Shown here: positions 17,626 through 27,070 of the stretch, one piece after another
Layout: each line of letters starts with the position of its first letter
Numbering within the stretch: the stretch's first letter is position 1
NCBI RefSeq assembly: GCF_902497875.1
Contig: NZ_CABVHY010000003.1
Coordinates: 124,001 to 188,000 of the forward strand
DNA length: 64,000 bases
Origin: Pseudomonas fluorescens
Lineage (GTDB): Bacteria; Pseudomonadota; Gammaproteobacteria; Pseudomonadales; Pseudomonadaceae
Direction of reading: 5' to 3'
Translations under genes and position numbers: made by a program
Notes under the pieces: model-generated
Seen by the model: only the letters and a program-made list of their open reading frames with translations
Database searches by the model: none
What the model was told of the DNA's origin: nothing

Positions 17626-18414
17626 ATGCGCCCGGTCCTCCTCAGTCTGCTGTGCTGCCTGGCGGGCGCTGCTCACGCAGCGACCGCCGAAACGGCGGCG
17701 GCCCCGCACAAGGCTTACCTGAGCCTGATCATCGATGACCTCGGGCAAAGCCTGCCACGGGACCGCCGGGTGCTGGCATTGCCCGGCCCGGTTGCCACCG
17801 CGGTGATGCCCGATACCCCCCATGCCGCCGAATTTGCCCGCGAAGCCCATCGCGCCGGCAAGACCGTCATGCTGCACATGCCTATGGACCCTGCTACCGG
17901 CCCATTCGCCTGGCATCCCGACTTACCCCAGGAAGAACTCGAGAAGCGCTTGAATGCGGCGTTCAGGGCCGTGCCCTATACCAGTGGCCTCAACAACCAC
18001 ATGGGCAGCCGCATGACCGCCGAACCCCAGGCCATGGCCTGGTTGATGGCCGACTTGCAGGGTCGGCACAAATTTTTCGTCGATAGCCGCACCAGTGCCA
18101 GAACCGCGGCCGCGGCCCAAGCGCAGAAGACAGGATTGGCGAGTGTTTCGCGGGACGTGTTTCTCGATGATGAACGCACCGAGGCGGCGATCTTCACTCA
18201 ACTACAGACCGCTATCAGCCTCGCTCGCAAGCAGGGCTCGGCGGTGATGATCGGCCACCCTTATCCGCAAACCCTGGCGGTGCTTGAGCGTGAACTGCCC
18301 AAGCTCAAGGCCCAGGGCATCGACTGGATCGATATCAAGTTGATGATCAGTGTTCGCGGCAATCAAGCAACAGTAGCGCACGGAAAGAATGGGCGTTATC
18401 ACGAAGTACGGTAA
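17626..18414 (+). CDS. Divergent polysaccharide deacetylase family protein (YibQ type)
   Basis: A 262-residue protein with an N-terminal signal peptide (LLSLLCCLAGAAHA) and the divergent polysaccharide deacetylase fold: LSLIIDDLGQS, the AVMPDTPHAAEFAREAHRAGKTVMLHMPMDP segment, NNHMGSRMT, FFVDSRTS and VMIGHPYP. YibQ is encoded next to envC in many gammaproteobacteria, which points to envelope or peptidoglycan work, but no activity is established. It begins one base after the ctpA stop codon, so it is co-transcribed. Confidence 0.9.
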   Translation: MRPVLLSLLCCLAGAAHAATAETAAAPHKAYLSLIIDDLGQSLPRDRRVLALPGPVATAVMPDTPHAAEFAREAHRAGKTVMLHMPMDPATGPFAWHPDLPQEELEKRLNAAFRAVPYTSGLNNHMGSRMTAEPQAMAWLMADLQGRHKFFVDSRTSARTAAAAQAQKTGLASVSRDVFLDDERTEAAIFTQLQTAISLARKQGSAVMIGHPYPQTLAVLERELPKLKAQGIDWIDIKLMISVRGNQATVAHGKNGRYHEVR

Positions 18415-18634
18415 CTCACTAACGCTCACCCTAAAAATCCGCGACTCATCCTTGCTGTTTTTCCTCGCAAGACCCGGCCCCTTGACAGACCCTGCACACG
18501 CGAACGCTTTGCGAAAGTGCCGCCGACCTTTATCGCCTGCAACATAAATATATATCACCCACCCTTATAAACCCGCCAATACAATCCCTGCACCCGTCAC
18601 ACAGTCAATAAACCATCATTACCAAGGAACGGTC

Positions 18635-20140
18635 ATGAGACATATACTTGCCACAGTTATTTATTACATACTCAGCGCAGCACTTCTCTCCGGCCCCCTC
18701 CACGCTGAGGATCTCGGCGAGGGGCTTATTAATCAATCGCCGTCGATGTTACTGGAAAATCACCAAGGAAAATATAATCACTGGAATGGTATAGGCCAAC
18801 TCTTCAAGGATAACCAACCCATCTGTACCGCCAGCCTTATTGACACTCGAGATGAAGAAAACAATGCACTCGGGCCGGCTTATGTGCTCACCGCAGGACA
18901 CTGCGTATCCCTATATCTGCCCCGCCCTGGTGCAGTACATCCCTTTGAAGCCAACGTGAAATTTAATTTTTTCAATGATACCCAGCACGACTACAAAAGC
19001 TACACCATCCAGACAGCAAACTGGGCCAGCCTTATGGGTACTGACATTGCAATTCTGGAGCTAACTTCATCTCTTTCCACCTTGCTGGAAGATGGAATAA
19101 CGCCACTTGAACTGACCCGCGATGCCTTTACCGCACCTGTCGATATCCTCATTGTCGGCGCCCCCGCAAGCCTTCCAGAGTCAGGCCTACGCGTGGCTGC
19201 CTGCCTTCAGGAACCAACAGCAGCAACACTTGTGGAAAACTGGTGGACCTATCCGGACACCCTGAAGAACACGTGCAAGGATATTCGTGGCGGATCCTCC
19301 GGGAGCCCTGTGCTTGATCGTAAAACCGGCAGTATCGTCGGCGTGTTATTTACGTCTACCTATGGATCGACACCCGATCAATTGTGCTTCGAAAATACCC
19401 CTTGTGAAGTAAAAAACGGAAAGCCCGAGTGGGTTCCTGAAACCCATTACAGCCACGCCATCGACTACTTGCCTGACTGTTTCGTAAAAGGGGTCTTTAA
19501 CAGTGGTTTGAGTTCCTGCACGCTGGAACCAGGCTTCAAATTATCCATAGGGGACTACCTTCCATTGAGGTATACCACGGTGCCATCCGATGACAGTCAA
19601 GGGGCACCTACCTGGGGTCTGAGTTTTTCGACGGATACACCTTCCTACCGCTTTAAAAGCGTACGCGATGCCAGGGAATGCTCGTCTGCCCACTATTACA
19701 GCCAGGTAATAAGCTCCACCGAGGCCTTGATCGATACGCCTACGGGTCGCGAAGCAGGCCTGTATTTTCTTTGCGTGCTGGGCGTCGAATCAGCGGAGCA
19801 AACTCCAACAGCCGGACTGTTGAGAAATGCCTGGATCTCCCCGGCACAACTCGTCGAGGCAGAACCCGTCAGACTACCGGAGCCAACTATTACGCTGGGA
19901 GCTGACTGGAATTACCGCGTTACATGGCACTTTTCATATCCGCTGTATGCCGAAAGTTACTATTACGCCGGACCTGCAGACAAGACAAATTGCAGCGATG
20001 TAAAGATAGAAGAGTATATTTTAGTGACACAGCCCGTCACCTTCACCGCCGAACAACTTCCTCTGACGCTTTGCAGTTATGGAACGGACTATGATTCTCG
20101 CCCCTCCGCAATACGCACGGACCTGCTTGTCCTGCCCTGA
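18635..20140 (+). CDS. Secreted trypsin-like serine protease with C-terminal extension
   Basis: A 501-residue protein with a signal peptide (ATVIYYILSAALLSGPLHA). The chymotrypsin-fold triad is readable: His89 in LTAGHC, Asp137 in GTDIAILEL and Ser222 in GGSSGSPV. Paired cysteines (for example 64/90 and 190/214) could form disulfides. Residues from about 280 to 501 are an extra region of two beta-rich modules with cysteines (FVKGVFNSGLSSCTLEPGF, DARECSSAHYY, KTNCSDVKIEEY) that I do not recognise. AAGGAACGG precedes the ATG. The gene is richer in A and T than its neighbours and breaks the PAO1-like order, so it is probably acquired. Substrate unknown. Confidence 0.85.
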   Translation: MRHILATVIYYILSAALLSGPLHAEDLGEGLINQSPSMLLENHQGKYNHWNGIGQLFKDNQPICTASLIDTRDEENNALGPAYVLTAGHCVSLYLPRPGAVHPFEANVKFNFFNDTQHDYKSYTIQTANWASLMGTDIAILELTSSLSTLLEDGITPLELTRDAFTAPVDILIVGAPASLPESGLRVAACLQEPTAATLVENWWTYPDTLKNTCKDIRGGSSGSPVLDRKTGSIVGVLFTSTYGSTPDQLCFENTPCEVKNGKPEWVPETHYSHAIDYLPDCFVKGVFNSGLSSCTLEPGFKLSIGDYLPLRYTTVPSDDSQGAPTWGLSFSTDTPSYRFKSVRDARECSSAHYYSQVISSTEALIDTPTGREAGLYFLCVLGVESAEQTPTAGLLRNAWISPAQLVEAEPVRLPEPTITLGADWNYRVTWHFSYPLYAESYYYAGPADKTNCSDVKIEEYILVTQPVTFTAEQLPLTLCSYGTDYDSRPSAIRTDLLVLP

Positions 20141-20146
20141 AAGCAT

Positions 20147-20902
20147 TCAGAGATAGCGCGCCATGATGTCGTCGACCACGCCTTCCTGGCGCAGCTGATC
20201 CAGCGCAGCCTGAAGTTTGTTCACCACCTCGTCCGGCACGTTCTTGTTCAACGCCAGATAGAGCTCTGCACTGTTAAAGCGCAATACCGTCTTGAGCCCG
20301 GTGACTCCGTCCTGCCGCGCCAGGTAACGGCCGGCCGGGTCGCCGGTGGCCCACAGGTCGATCTGGCCGTTGACCAGCTTCCTGGCGTTATCCTGATCGC
20401 GCAGGACTACCACTGGGGCCAACCCTTGCTTGGTCAGGGTCTCGGCAATCGCGTCGCCTTTGTAGGCGCCGATCTTGTACTTGCGTGCCTGCTGTAATGA
20501 TTCGAGGCTGATCTTGCTGTCGGCCTTGGCCAGCATGATCCAGTCGTCCGGGCCGATGGGGCCGACCCATTTGAAGAGTTTTTCGCGATCCGCCAGACGC
20601 GCCATGACGAACACACCGTACCCCGGTTTCTCCAGGGCAAGCTTGTAGATTCGCTCCCATGGGAAGCGCAAGGTCAGGCTGTAGTTTATCTGGGCGCGCT
20701 TGAACATTTCGCGGACGATATCCACGGCGATGCCGTTGATATTTTCGTCCTGAGCGAAGTTTTTGCCGTTCTTCGCCATGTTGTACGGCGGGAAGTTTTC
20801 CGTCAGCAACACCAGTGGGGTGTCGGCATTCTCTGCAGCGTGAGCGCTGCCGGCGAGCAATACCGAAGCGCTGGCGAGTACAAGGAGAAGACGTTTGAAC
20901 AT
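20147..20902 (-). CDS. Periplasmic substrate-binding protein, ABC family 3 type
   Basis: A 251-residue protein with a signal peptide (LLLVLASASVLLAGSAHA) and a bacterial extracellular solute-binding family 3 fold: LTENFPPYNM at the first strand, GIAVDIVREMFKRAQI, LRFPWERIYKLALEKPGYGVFVMA and ELYLALNKNVPDEVVNKLQAALDQL. Similar stand-alone binding proteins sit next to hisF in Pseudomonas (PA5139). No permease or ATPase is adjacent, so the ligand and the transporter partner are unknown; polar amino acids are the usual ligands. It converges with the protease gene, leaving only six bases between them. Confidence 0.88.
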   Translation of the reverse strand: MFKRLLLVLASASVLLAGSAHAAENADTPLVLLTENFPPYNMAKNGKNFAQDENINGIAVDIVREMFKRAQINYSLTLRFPWERIYKLALEKPGYGVFVMARLADREKLFKWVGPIGPDDWIMLAKADSKISLESLQQARKYKIGAYKGDAIAETLTKQGLAPVVVLRDQDNARKLVNGQIDLWATGDPAGRYLARQDGVTGLKTVLRFNSAELYLALNKNVPDEVVNKLQAALDQLRQEGVVDDIMARYL

Positions 20903-20999
20903 AACGGGCTACCCAAATCCATGGCGTGCCCAAGAGTGCCGTGAGCCCGCCATGCTGTCTAGTGGCCTGTGTGGCCACTAGGGCCTTTATGTCGAACGA

Positions 21000-21770
21000 C
21001 TAGCGAACAACGATGCCGCGCTGCGCCATATAGGCTTTGGCCTCGGGAACCGTGTATTCGCCAAAGTGGAAAATACTCGCCGCCAGGACCGCGCTGGCGT
21101 GGCCTTCAAGAATGCCGTCCGCCAGATGCTGCAGGTTGCCAACACCGCCGGAGGCGATCACCGGAATCCCCAGCGCGTCGCTGATGGCGCGGGTAACGCC
21201 CAGGTCGAAGCCGTTTTTCATACCGTCCTGATCCATGCTGGTCAGCAGGATTTCACCGGCACCCAGGCCTTCCATCTTCATCGCCCATTCCACCGCATCC
21301 AGGCCGGTCGGCTTGCGACCGCCGTGGGTGAAGATTTCCCAGCGCGGAGTTTCGCCCGGCAATGAAACCTTCTTGGCATCGATGGCGACGACGATGCACT
21401 GCGAACCGAAATGCTGCGCGGCTTCGCCAACGAATTCCGGATTGAATACCGCGGCGGTGTTGATCGAGACCTTGTCCGCACCGGCATTGAGCAGGTTGCG
21501 AATGTCCTGCACGGTCCGCACACCACCGCCCACGGTCAGCGGAATGAACACCTGGCTGGCCATGCGCTCGACGGTATGCAGCGTGGTGTCGCGACCATCG
21601 ACACTGGCGGTGATATCGAGGAAGGTAATCTCGTCAGCGCCCTGCTCGTCATAAAGACGGGCAATTTCCACCGGATCACCGGCGTCACGGATGTTCTCGA
21701 ACTTGACGCCCTTGACCACCCGGCCGTTATCCACGTCCAGGCAAGGGATGATGCGTTTGGCCAGCGCCAT
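21000..21770 (-). CDS. hisF: Imidazole glycerol phosphate synthase subunit HisF
   Basis: HisF is the cyclase half of the heterodimeric enzyme. It uses ammonia made by HisH to turn PRFAR into imidazole glycerol phosphate and AICAR. The 256-residue beta/alpha barrel has the catalytic aspartates in [14 protein letters not shown] (Asp11) and [15 protein letters not shown] (Asp130 region), and the phosphate-binding GGVRTVQDI and ASGGVGN. It is the last gene of the hisB-hisH-DUF2164-hisA-hisF run, nine bases after hisA. Confidence 0.98.
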   Translation of the reverse strand: MALAKRIIPCLDVDNGRVVKGVKFENIRDAGDPVEIARLYDEQGADEITFLDITASVDGRDTTLHTVERMASQVFIPLTVGGGVRTVQDIRNLLNAGADKVSINTAAVFNPEFVGEAAQHFGSQCIVVAIDAKKVSLPGETPRWEIFTHGGRKPTGLDAVEWAMKMEGLGAGEILLTSMDQDGMKNGFDLGVTRAISDALGIPVIASGGVGNLQHLADGILEGHASAVLAASIFHFGEYTVPEAKAYMAQRGIVVR

Positions 21771-21779
21771 GGTGACTCC

Positions 21780-22517
21780 TCAGCCTTTGTACGAATCGCA
21801 GAAAGCTTGCGCTTCAGCGACGTCGAGAGTGCCTTCGTAGATCGCCCGGCCAGTGATGGCACCGATGATCCCCGGAGCCTTGGCATCCAGCAGCGACTTG
21901 ATGTCGCCCAGGTTGTGGATACCGCCGGAAGCGATCACCGGGATCCGCGTGGCGGCCGCCAGTGCTGCGGTATACGACACATTGCAACCCTGCATCATGC
22001 CGTCTTTGGCGATATCGGTATAAACGATGGCCGAGACGCCGTCAGCTTCGAAACGCTTGGCCAGGTCAATCACCTGCACAGTGCTGATTTCAGCCCAGCC
22101 ATCGGTAGCGACGAAACCGTCTTTAGCGTCCAGGCCGACAATCACCTTGCCCGGAAATGCGCGGCAAGCCTCGGCAACGAATGCCGGATCCTTGACCGCC
22201 TTGGTGCCGATGATCACGTAGCTGACGCCAGCCTTGACGTAATGCTCAATGGTTTCCAGTGAACGGATACCACCGCCGATCTGGATCGGCAGGTTCGGGT
22301 AACGCTTGGCAATCGCAGTGACCACGTCGCCGTTGACCGGCTTGCCTTCGAAGGCGCCGTTCAGATCGACCAGATGCAGACGGCGGCAACCGCCCTCCAC
22401 CCACTTGGCGGCCATGCTCACCGGGTCATCGGAGAACACCGTGGAATCTTCCATGCGGCCCTGGCGCAGACGTACACAGGCACCGTCTTTAAGATCGATA
22501 GCGGGGATAATCAGCAT
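21780..22517 (-). CDS. hisA: Phosphoribosylformimino-5-aminoimidazole carboxamide ribotide isomerase
   Basis: HisA isomerises ProFAR to PRFAR, the fourth step of histidine synthesis. The 245-residue barrel begins [19 protein letters not shown] with the catalytic Asp8. The second catalytic Asp is in [12 protein letters not shown]. Two phosphate-binding GG motifs ([16 protein letters not shown]) reflect its half-barrel origin. I start at ATG 22517, which has GAAGG upstream; an in-frame TTG at 22532 adds five residues but has no support. Confidence 0.97.
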   Translation of the reverse strand: MLIIPAIDLKDGACVRLRQGRMEDSTVFSDDPVSMAAKWVEGGCRRLHLVDLNGAFEGKPVNGDVVTAIAKRYPNLPIQIGGGIRSLETIEHYVKAGVSYVIIGTKAVKDPAFVAEACRAFPGKVIVGLDAKDGFVATDGWAEISTVQVIDLAKRFEADGVSAIVYTDIAKDGMMQGCNVSYTAALAAATRIPVIASGGIHNLGDIKSLLDAKAPGIIGAITGRAIYEGTLDVAEAQAFCDSYKG

Positions 22518-22559
22518 CTGGCAAACCTTCAAATTCGATTTTTCAGCTTCACTCGAAAA

Positions 22560-22814
22560 TCAGTTTTTCTCGAGCGCCCACAAGTCGCTTTCGATGCTTT
22601 CGAACCTCTCTTTGAGGTGCGTCTGCACATCGAAAATCGCCCTGTTGTAATAGTGCGGAGCAATTTCGCGGGTAAACAGATCGAGGATTTCAGCCGCCTC
22701 GAACGAGCCCAGGTCGAGTTCGAAGCGCTCTTCCATGAAGCGCTTGATCTTGCTGTTGGCTTCGTTCTCCTGCTCAGGAGTGAGCGTGAGAATCGGCGGC
22801 TTCTTCCTGGCCAT
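22560..22814 (-). CDS. DUF2164-domain protein between hisH and hisA
   Basis: An 84-residue highly charged helical protein (KIKRFMEERFELDLGSFEAAEILDLFTREI, then PHYYNRAIFDVQTHLKERFE), matching DUF2164. Its ATG overlaps the hisH stop codon by one base, so it is translationally coupled to the histidine genes. The family is found in the same place in other pseudomonads. The role is unknown; the position suggests something connected with the HisH-HisF enzyme, but the sequence gives no catalytic motif. Confidence 0.88.
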   Translation of the reverse strand: MARKKPPILTLTPEQENEANSKIKRFMEERFELDLGSFEAAEILDLFTREIAPHYYNRAIFDVQTHLKERFESIESDLWALEKN

Positions 22815-23452
22815 TACCAGCGACCGTCCCAGGCGGCGAAGTTCTGCAGCAATTGCAGGCCATGGGTATGGCTCTTCTCCGGGTGGAACTGCACGGCAAA
22901 ACGCGAACCTTCGGCCAGCGCGGCAGCGAAATCGACGCCGTAGTGACCACCACCTACCACCTGCCGCGGGTTGCCGGCAGCGATGTAGTAGCTGTGCACG
23001 AAGTAGAAACGCGCCAGGTCCGGAATGTTATGCCACAGCGGGTGATCCACCGCCTGGCGCACTTCATTCCAGCCCATGTGCGGGACTTTCAGGTGTTCGC
23101 CGTCTTCGTGCAGACCTTTGCCGAAGAACTTCACCTGGCCTGGAAACAGGCCGATGCAGTCAACGCCATCGTTCTCTTCACTGCGGTCGAGCAAGGCTTG
23201 CATGCCGACGCAAATGCCGAGAAACGGACGATCCTGGCTGACTTCACGGACCAGCGAATCGAAACCCAGGCGACGGATTTCCGCCATGCAATCGCGAATC
23301 GCGCCGACCCCGGGAAATACCACCCGGTCGGCTTCGCGAATCACGTTGGCATCACTGGTGATCAACACCTTGCCGGCACCGACGTGCTCGAGGGCCTTGG
23401 CCACCGAGTGCAGGTTGCCCATGCCGTAATCGATAACCGCGACCGTCTGCAT
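22814..23452 (-). CDS. hisH: Imidazole glycerol phosphate synthase glutaminase subunit HisH
   Basis: HisH is the class I glutaminase that passes ammonia to HisF. The 212-residue protein has the oxyanion strand VVFPGVGA, the nucleophile elbow LGICVGMQ with Cys81, and the His-Glu pair in QFHPEKS near the C-terminus. The start shares one base with the hisB stop (TGATG arrangement). Confidence 0.98.
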   Translation of the reverse strand: MQTVAVIDYGMGNLHSVAKALEHVGAGKVLITSDANVIREADRVVFPGVGAIRDCMAEIRRLGFDSLVREVSQDRPFLGICVGMQALLDRSEENDGVDCIGLFPGQVKFFGKGLHEDGEHLKVPHMGWNEVRQAVDHPLWHNIPDLARFYFVHSYYIAAGNPRQVVGGGHYGVDFAAALAEGSRFAVQFHPEKSHTHGLQLLQNFAAWDGRW

Positions 23453-24045
23453 CAGAGCACGCCCTTGGTCGAAGGCATTTGCCCGGCCATGCGCTCATCC
23501 AGTTCGACAGCCATGCGCAACGCGCGACCGAAAGCCTTGAATACCGTTTCGATCTGGTGGTGGGTGTTATGCCCACGCAGATTGTCGATGTGCAAGGAGA
23601 CGTTGGCGTGGTTGACGAAGCCCTGGAAGAATTCCTGGAACAGGTCGACATCGAAGCCGCCGACGGTAGCGCGGGTAAAGGGAACGTGCATCTGCAGGCC
23701 TGGACGGCCGGAGAAGTCGATCACCACGCGCGACAGCGCTTCATCGAGCGGCACGTAGGCATGGCCGTAACGACGGATGCCTTTTTTGTCGCCGATAGCT
23801 TTGCTGAAGGCCTGACCCAGGGTGATACCGACGTCTTCCACTGTGTGGTGGTCGTCGATATGCAGGTCGCCCTTGCTCACGATATCAATGTCGATCAACC
23901 CGTGACGGGCGATCTGATCCAGCATGTGCTCAAGAAAAGGAACACCGATATCAAATCGGGCCTTTCCGGTGCCATCCAGGTTGATCGAGGCTTTGATCTG
24001 GGTTTCCAGAGTGTCGCGCTCGACAGACGCCTTACGTTCGGCCAT
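23452..24045 (-). CDS. hisB: Imidazoleglycerol-phosphate dehydratase
   Basis: HisB dehydrates imidazole glycerol phosphate. This is the monofunctional form of 197 residues, without the phosphatase domain found in enterobacteria. The metal-binding repeats are [43 protein letters not shown] and [20 protein letters not shown] start at ATG 24045; a GTG at 24048 would add one residue. It is first in the his run on this strand. Confidence 0.98.
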   Translation of the reverse strand: MAERKASVERDTLETQIKASINLDGTGKARFDIGVPFLEHMLDQIARHGLIDIDIVSKGDLHIDDHHTVEDVGITLGQAFSKAIGDKKGIRRYGHAYVPLDEALSRVVIDFSGRPGLQMHVPFTRATVGGFDVDLFQEFFQGFVNHANVSLHIDNLRGHNTHHQIETVFKAFGRALRMAVELDERMAGQMPSTKGVL

Positions 24046-24178
24046 CACCAGCTCCGCAAAATCATTGGGCGAAAAAGGCAGCCATTATAGGCTCGCGGAC
24101 GGCAAACAGAAACATGAAGGTCGATATCACTGACGGGCTGAGTCCAGCGCCGCCCGCGATATACATGTCAGTACAAGC

Positions 24179-24239
24179 AAAGATCGCAGCCTGCGGCAGC
24201 TCCTACGCCGCGTAGGAGCTGCCGCAGGCTGCGATCTTT
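24179..24239. repeat. REP-type inverted repeat upstream of hisB
   Basis: Two 29-base perfect arms (24179-24207 and 24211-24239) containing CGTAGGAGCTGCCGCAGGCT and its complement flank a CCG spacer. The half sequence recurs as single copies at 45669 and 51591 with one change (GCCGAAGG), so this is a genome repeat family of the REP type, different from the one at 10438. Confidence 0.9.
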
Positions 24240-24358
24240 TCGGGCATAAACCCCATGCACCTGACACAACACATGGTTACCATTTGCTCATGAGCGAAAA
24301 ATCAAACTGACATCACTTCTCTGTGTTCTCTGCTCTCGCACTGTCCCAAGGAAATCCC

Positions 24359-24757
24359 ATGCCCATCGTTGTCGAGCCGCTGAACGAAGCCAGCTACCAG
24401 GATCAGCAGGACCTGCAGAAGATTTATCGCGACGCCCCGGACTGGCTGCTTGCACCCTTGGGCGATGAGCTGCATCTGATCGAACAAGGCCTGCGCGAAG
24501 GCAGCCTGATCGTGGGGCGTTTCAATGACCGGCTGCTGGGTGCGGCACGCCTGCAACGGCAGCCTGAGGCCTGGCACCTTTCGCAATTGTGCGTACGAAA
24601 AATTACCCGGCGCCGCGGCGTGGCCGAGCGCCTGGTAAGCGAAGCCCAAAGAATGGCCAAGCAGCAGGGCGCAACCCTGCGCCTGCTGGCCCCTGCCGGA
24701 CATATGGAGGCGCAGGCACTGGCGGCCAAGCTGCAGCTGCCGCTGGATCCGCTCTAA
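24359..24757 (+). CDS. PanZ/PanM-like GNAT acetyltransferase
   Basis: A 132-residue protein of the GNAT fold: GSLIVGRFNDRLLGAARLQ (beta 2-3), WHLSQLCVRKITRRRGVAERLV (motif A with R/Q-x-x-G-x-A-like RRRGVA) and a short C-terminus. It resembles the acetyl-CoA sensor PanZ, which in E. coli promotes self-cleavage of aspartate decarboxylase PanD and represses pantothenate synthesis. A general acetyltransferase cannot be excluded from sequence alone. AAGGAAATCCC precedes the ATG at 24359. Confidence 0.7.
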   Translation: MPIVVEPLNEASYQDQQDLQKIYRDAPDWLLAPLGDELHLIEQGLREGSLIVGRFNDRLLGAARLQRQPEAWHLSQLCVRKITRRRGVAERLVSEAQRMAKQQGATLRLLAPAGHMEAQALAAKLQLPLDPL

Positions 24758-24841
24758 TCGCTATCCATGGCCTGCCGCCAGATTTGGAGCGCTATACTCC
24801 CCGGCTAAATTACGAATTCGACACACTACAAGGACTCGCCC

Positions 24842-27070
24842 ATGAAAGCGTTTGGCAAAATCCTGGGTCTGGTAATTCTCGGGCTGTTGCTGATCATTGT
24901 GGCCCTGGGCTTTGCCCTGACCCACCTATTCGATCCCAACGACTACAAAGACGAGATTCGCCAGATGGCCCGCGACAAGGCCCACATTGAGTTGACGCTC
25001 AATGGCGATATCGGTTGGAGCCTGTTCCCCTGGCTTGGCCTGGAACTGCACGAAGCCAGCGTCGCGACCTTGGCCAACCCGACCAAACCTTTCGCCGACC
25101 TGCAGATGCTCGGGTTGTCGGTACGGGTGATCCCACTGCTGCGCCGCGAAGTACAGATGAGCGATGTCCGCGTCGAAGGGCTGAACCTGCGCCTCAATCG
25201 CGACAAGGACGGCCACGGCAACTGGCAGGACATCGGCAAGACCGCGCCGATCGCCACACCGGCCGACGCTGGCGCCACAACGGCCGGGGAACCCGCGTCC
25301 ACTAGCCCTCCAGTGCCCGACAAACCGTCCCAGCCGATTCGCCTGGATATCGACAGCCTGACCGTGAACAACGCCCGGGTTGAGTATTTCGATGAGCGCA
25401 GCGGCAAGCAATTCAGCGCCGAAAGTATCCAGCTGAGCACTGGCGCGATCCACGAAGGCACGAATATTCCAGTCAAACTGACGGCGTTCCTGGGCAGCAG
25501 CCAGCCGGTAGTGCGGCTTAGAACCGAACTCGGCGGCGAACTGCGTTTCGATCGGGTCCTCCAGCGCTATCAGTTTGAAGACATGAAATTCTCCGGTGAA
25601 GCTTCCGGCGAACCGCTGCAAGGCAAGATCGTGACCTTCGCCGCCCAAGGCCAGTTGCTGGTCGACAAGGCAGCCAACGTTGCCGAATGGACCGGCCTGA
25701 AAATCTCCGCCAACCAACTGCGCGCCCTGGGCGAGCTGAAGGTCAACGATCTGGACAAGACCCCGCAAATCAGCGGCGGGCTGTCGATAGCCCAATTCGA
25801 CCTGGCGAAGTTTGTCGACAGCATCGGGCAGAAACTCCCGGCCATGGCCGAGGGCAGCCTGAGCAAGGTTGAACTGGTCAGCCGCCTCAGAGGCACGCCG
25901 ACCAGTATCGCCCTCGAAGATCTGAATCTGAAACTCGACGACGGCACCTTCACCGGGCGCCTTGCGGTCGACGACTTCGCCAAGCAGTCACTGCGCGTAC
26001 AGCTCAAGGGCGACACCTTCAACGTTGATCGCTACCTGCCGCCAAAATCCGCGGAAGCCAACAGCGCTGCGGTGGCCCGCAAGGCTGAAGTGAAAAGCAG
26101 CGAGGACACTGCCATGGCCGGTCCTGCTACCTCCCCCCTGCCCGACGCACCAACCAAGGGCGCCTGGAGCACCGAAAGACTGTTGCCGGTCGAACGCCTG
26201 AGCAAACTGGATATCGACGCCGACCTGAGCTTCGGTCAACTGACCCTCGACAAGCTACCGATCCAGAATGCAACGCTCAAAGCTTCCGGCCAGGGCGGCC
26301 TGCTCAAGCTCGAAACCCTGCGCGGCGAGCTCTATGACGGCAATTTCGAAGCCAATGGCAACCTTGACGTGCGTCAGCCAGAGCCGATGCTGAGCATGCA
26401 GACACGCATCAACAAAGTGCCGGTCGAACGCATCCTCGAAAGCCAGGGGCAAACACCGCCGGTCAAAGGCCTGGTCAGCTTGAACAGCAACCTGACTGGC
26501 AGCGGTAATAGCCAGAAAGCCCTGATCGACAGCCTCAATGGCACCAGCAGCTTCGTCATCAACAACGGTGTGCTGCTCAACGCCAACCTCGAACAGCAAC
26601 TCTGCCAGGGCATTGCGACACTCAATCGTAAAACGCTCAACGGCCCACCACGGGGCAAGGACACGCCGTTCGAGGAGCTCAAGGGCAACCTGACCTTCCG
26701 TAACGGCGTGGCCAGCAACCCTGACCTGAAAGTGCGAATCCCGGGGCTGACCGTCAAGGGCAACGGTGATGTCGACCTGCGGGTGCTGGGCATGGATTAC
26801 CGTGTCGGGATCCTCATCGAAGGCGACAAGAGCGACATGCCGGACCCGGCCTGTCAGGTCAACGAGCGTTATGTCGGCATCGAGTGGCCATTGCGTTGCC
26901 GCGGCCCGCTGGAACTGGGGGCCAAGGCCTGCCGCCTGGACAATGACGGGCTGGGCAAGATCGCGGCCAAGCTGGCCGGTGACAAGCTCGGCGACAAGCT
27001 TGAAGAGAAACTCGGCGACAAAGTCAGTCCGGAACTGAAAGACGCCCTCAAGGGGCTGTTCAAACGATGA
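24842..27070 (+). CDS. AsmA-family envelope protein
   Basis: A 742-residue protein with one N-terminal membrane segment (ILGLVILGLLLIIVALGFALT), the AsmA N-terminal domain (FDPNDYKDEIRQMARDKAHIELTLNGDIGWSLFPWLGLEL) and a C-terminal AsmA_2 domain (about 430-690) ending in a charged helix. AsmA-like proteins are repeated-groove proteins proposed to move phospholipids between membranes. A Pro/Ala-rich linker (about 140-165) precedes the middle domain. The stop overlaps the mutY start by four bases, the arrangement known in other pseudomonads. Confidence 0.93.
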   Translation: MKAFGKILGLVILGLLLIIVALGFALTHLFDPNDYKDEIRQMARDKAHIELTLNGDIGWSLFPWLGLELHEASVATLANPTKPFADLQMLGLSVRVIPLLRREVQMSDVRVEGLNLRLNRDKDGHGNWQDIGKTAPIATPADAGATTAGEPASTSPPVPDKPSQPIRLDIDSLTVNNARVEYFDERSGKQFSAESIQLSTGAIHEGTNIPVKLTAFLGSSQPVVRLRTELGGELRFDRVLQRYQFEDMKFSGEASGEPLQGKIVTFAAQGQLLVDKAANVAEWTGLKISANQLRALGELKVNDLDKTPQISGGLSIAQFDLAKFVDSIGQKLPAMAEGSLSKVELVSRLRGTPTSIALEDLNLKLDDGTFTGRLAVDDFAKQSLRVQLKGDTFNVDRYLPPKSAEANSAAVARKAEVKSSEDTAMAGPATSPLPDAPTKGAWSTERLLPVERLSKLDIDADLSFGQLTLDKLPIQNATLKASGQGGLLKLETLRGELYDGNFEANGNLDVRQPEPMLSMQTRINKVPVERILESQGQTPPVKGLVSLNSNLTGSGNSQKALIDSLNGTSSFVINNGVLLNANLEQQLCQGIATLNRKTLNGPPRGKDTPFEELKGNLTFRNGVASNPDLKVRIPGLTVKGNGDVDLRVLGMDYRVGILIEGDKSDMPDPACQVNERYVGIEWPLRCRGPLELGAKACRLDNDGLGKIAAKLAGDKLGDKLEEKLGDKVSPELKDALKGLFKR

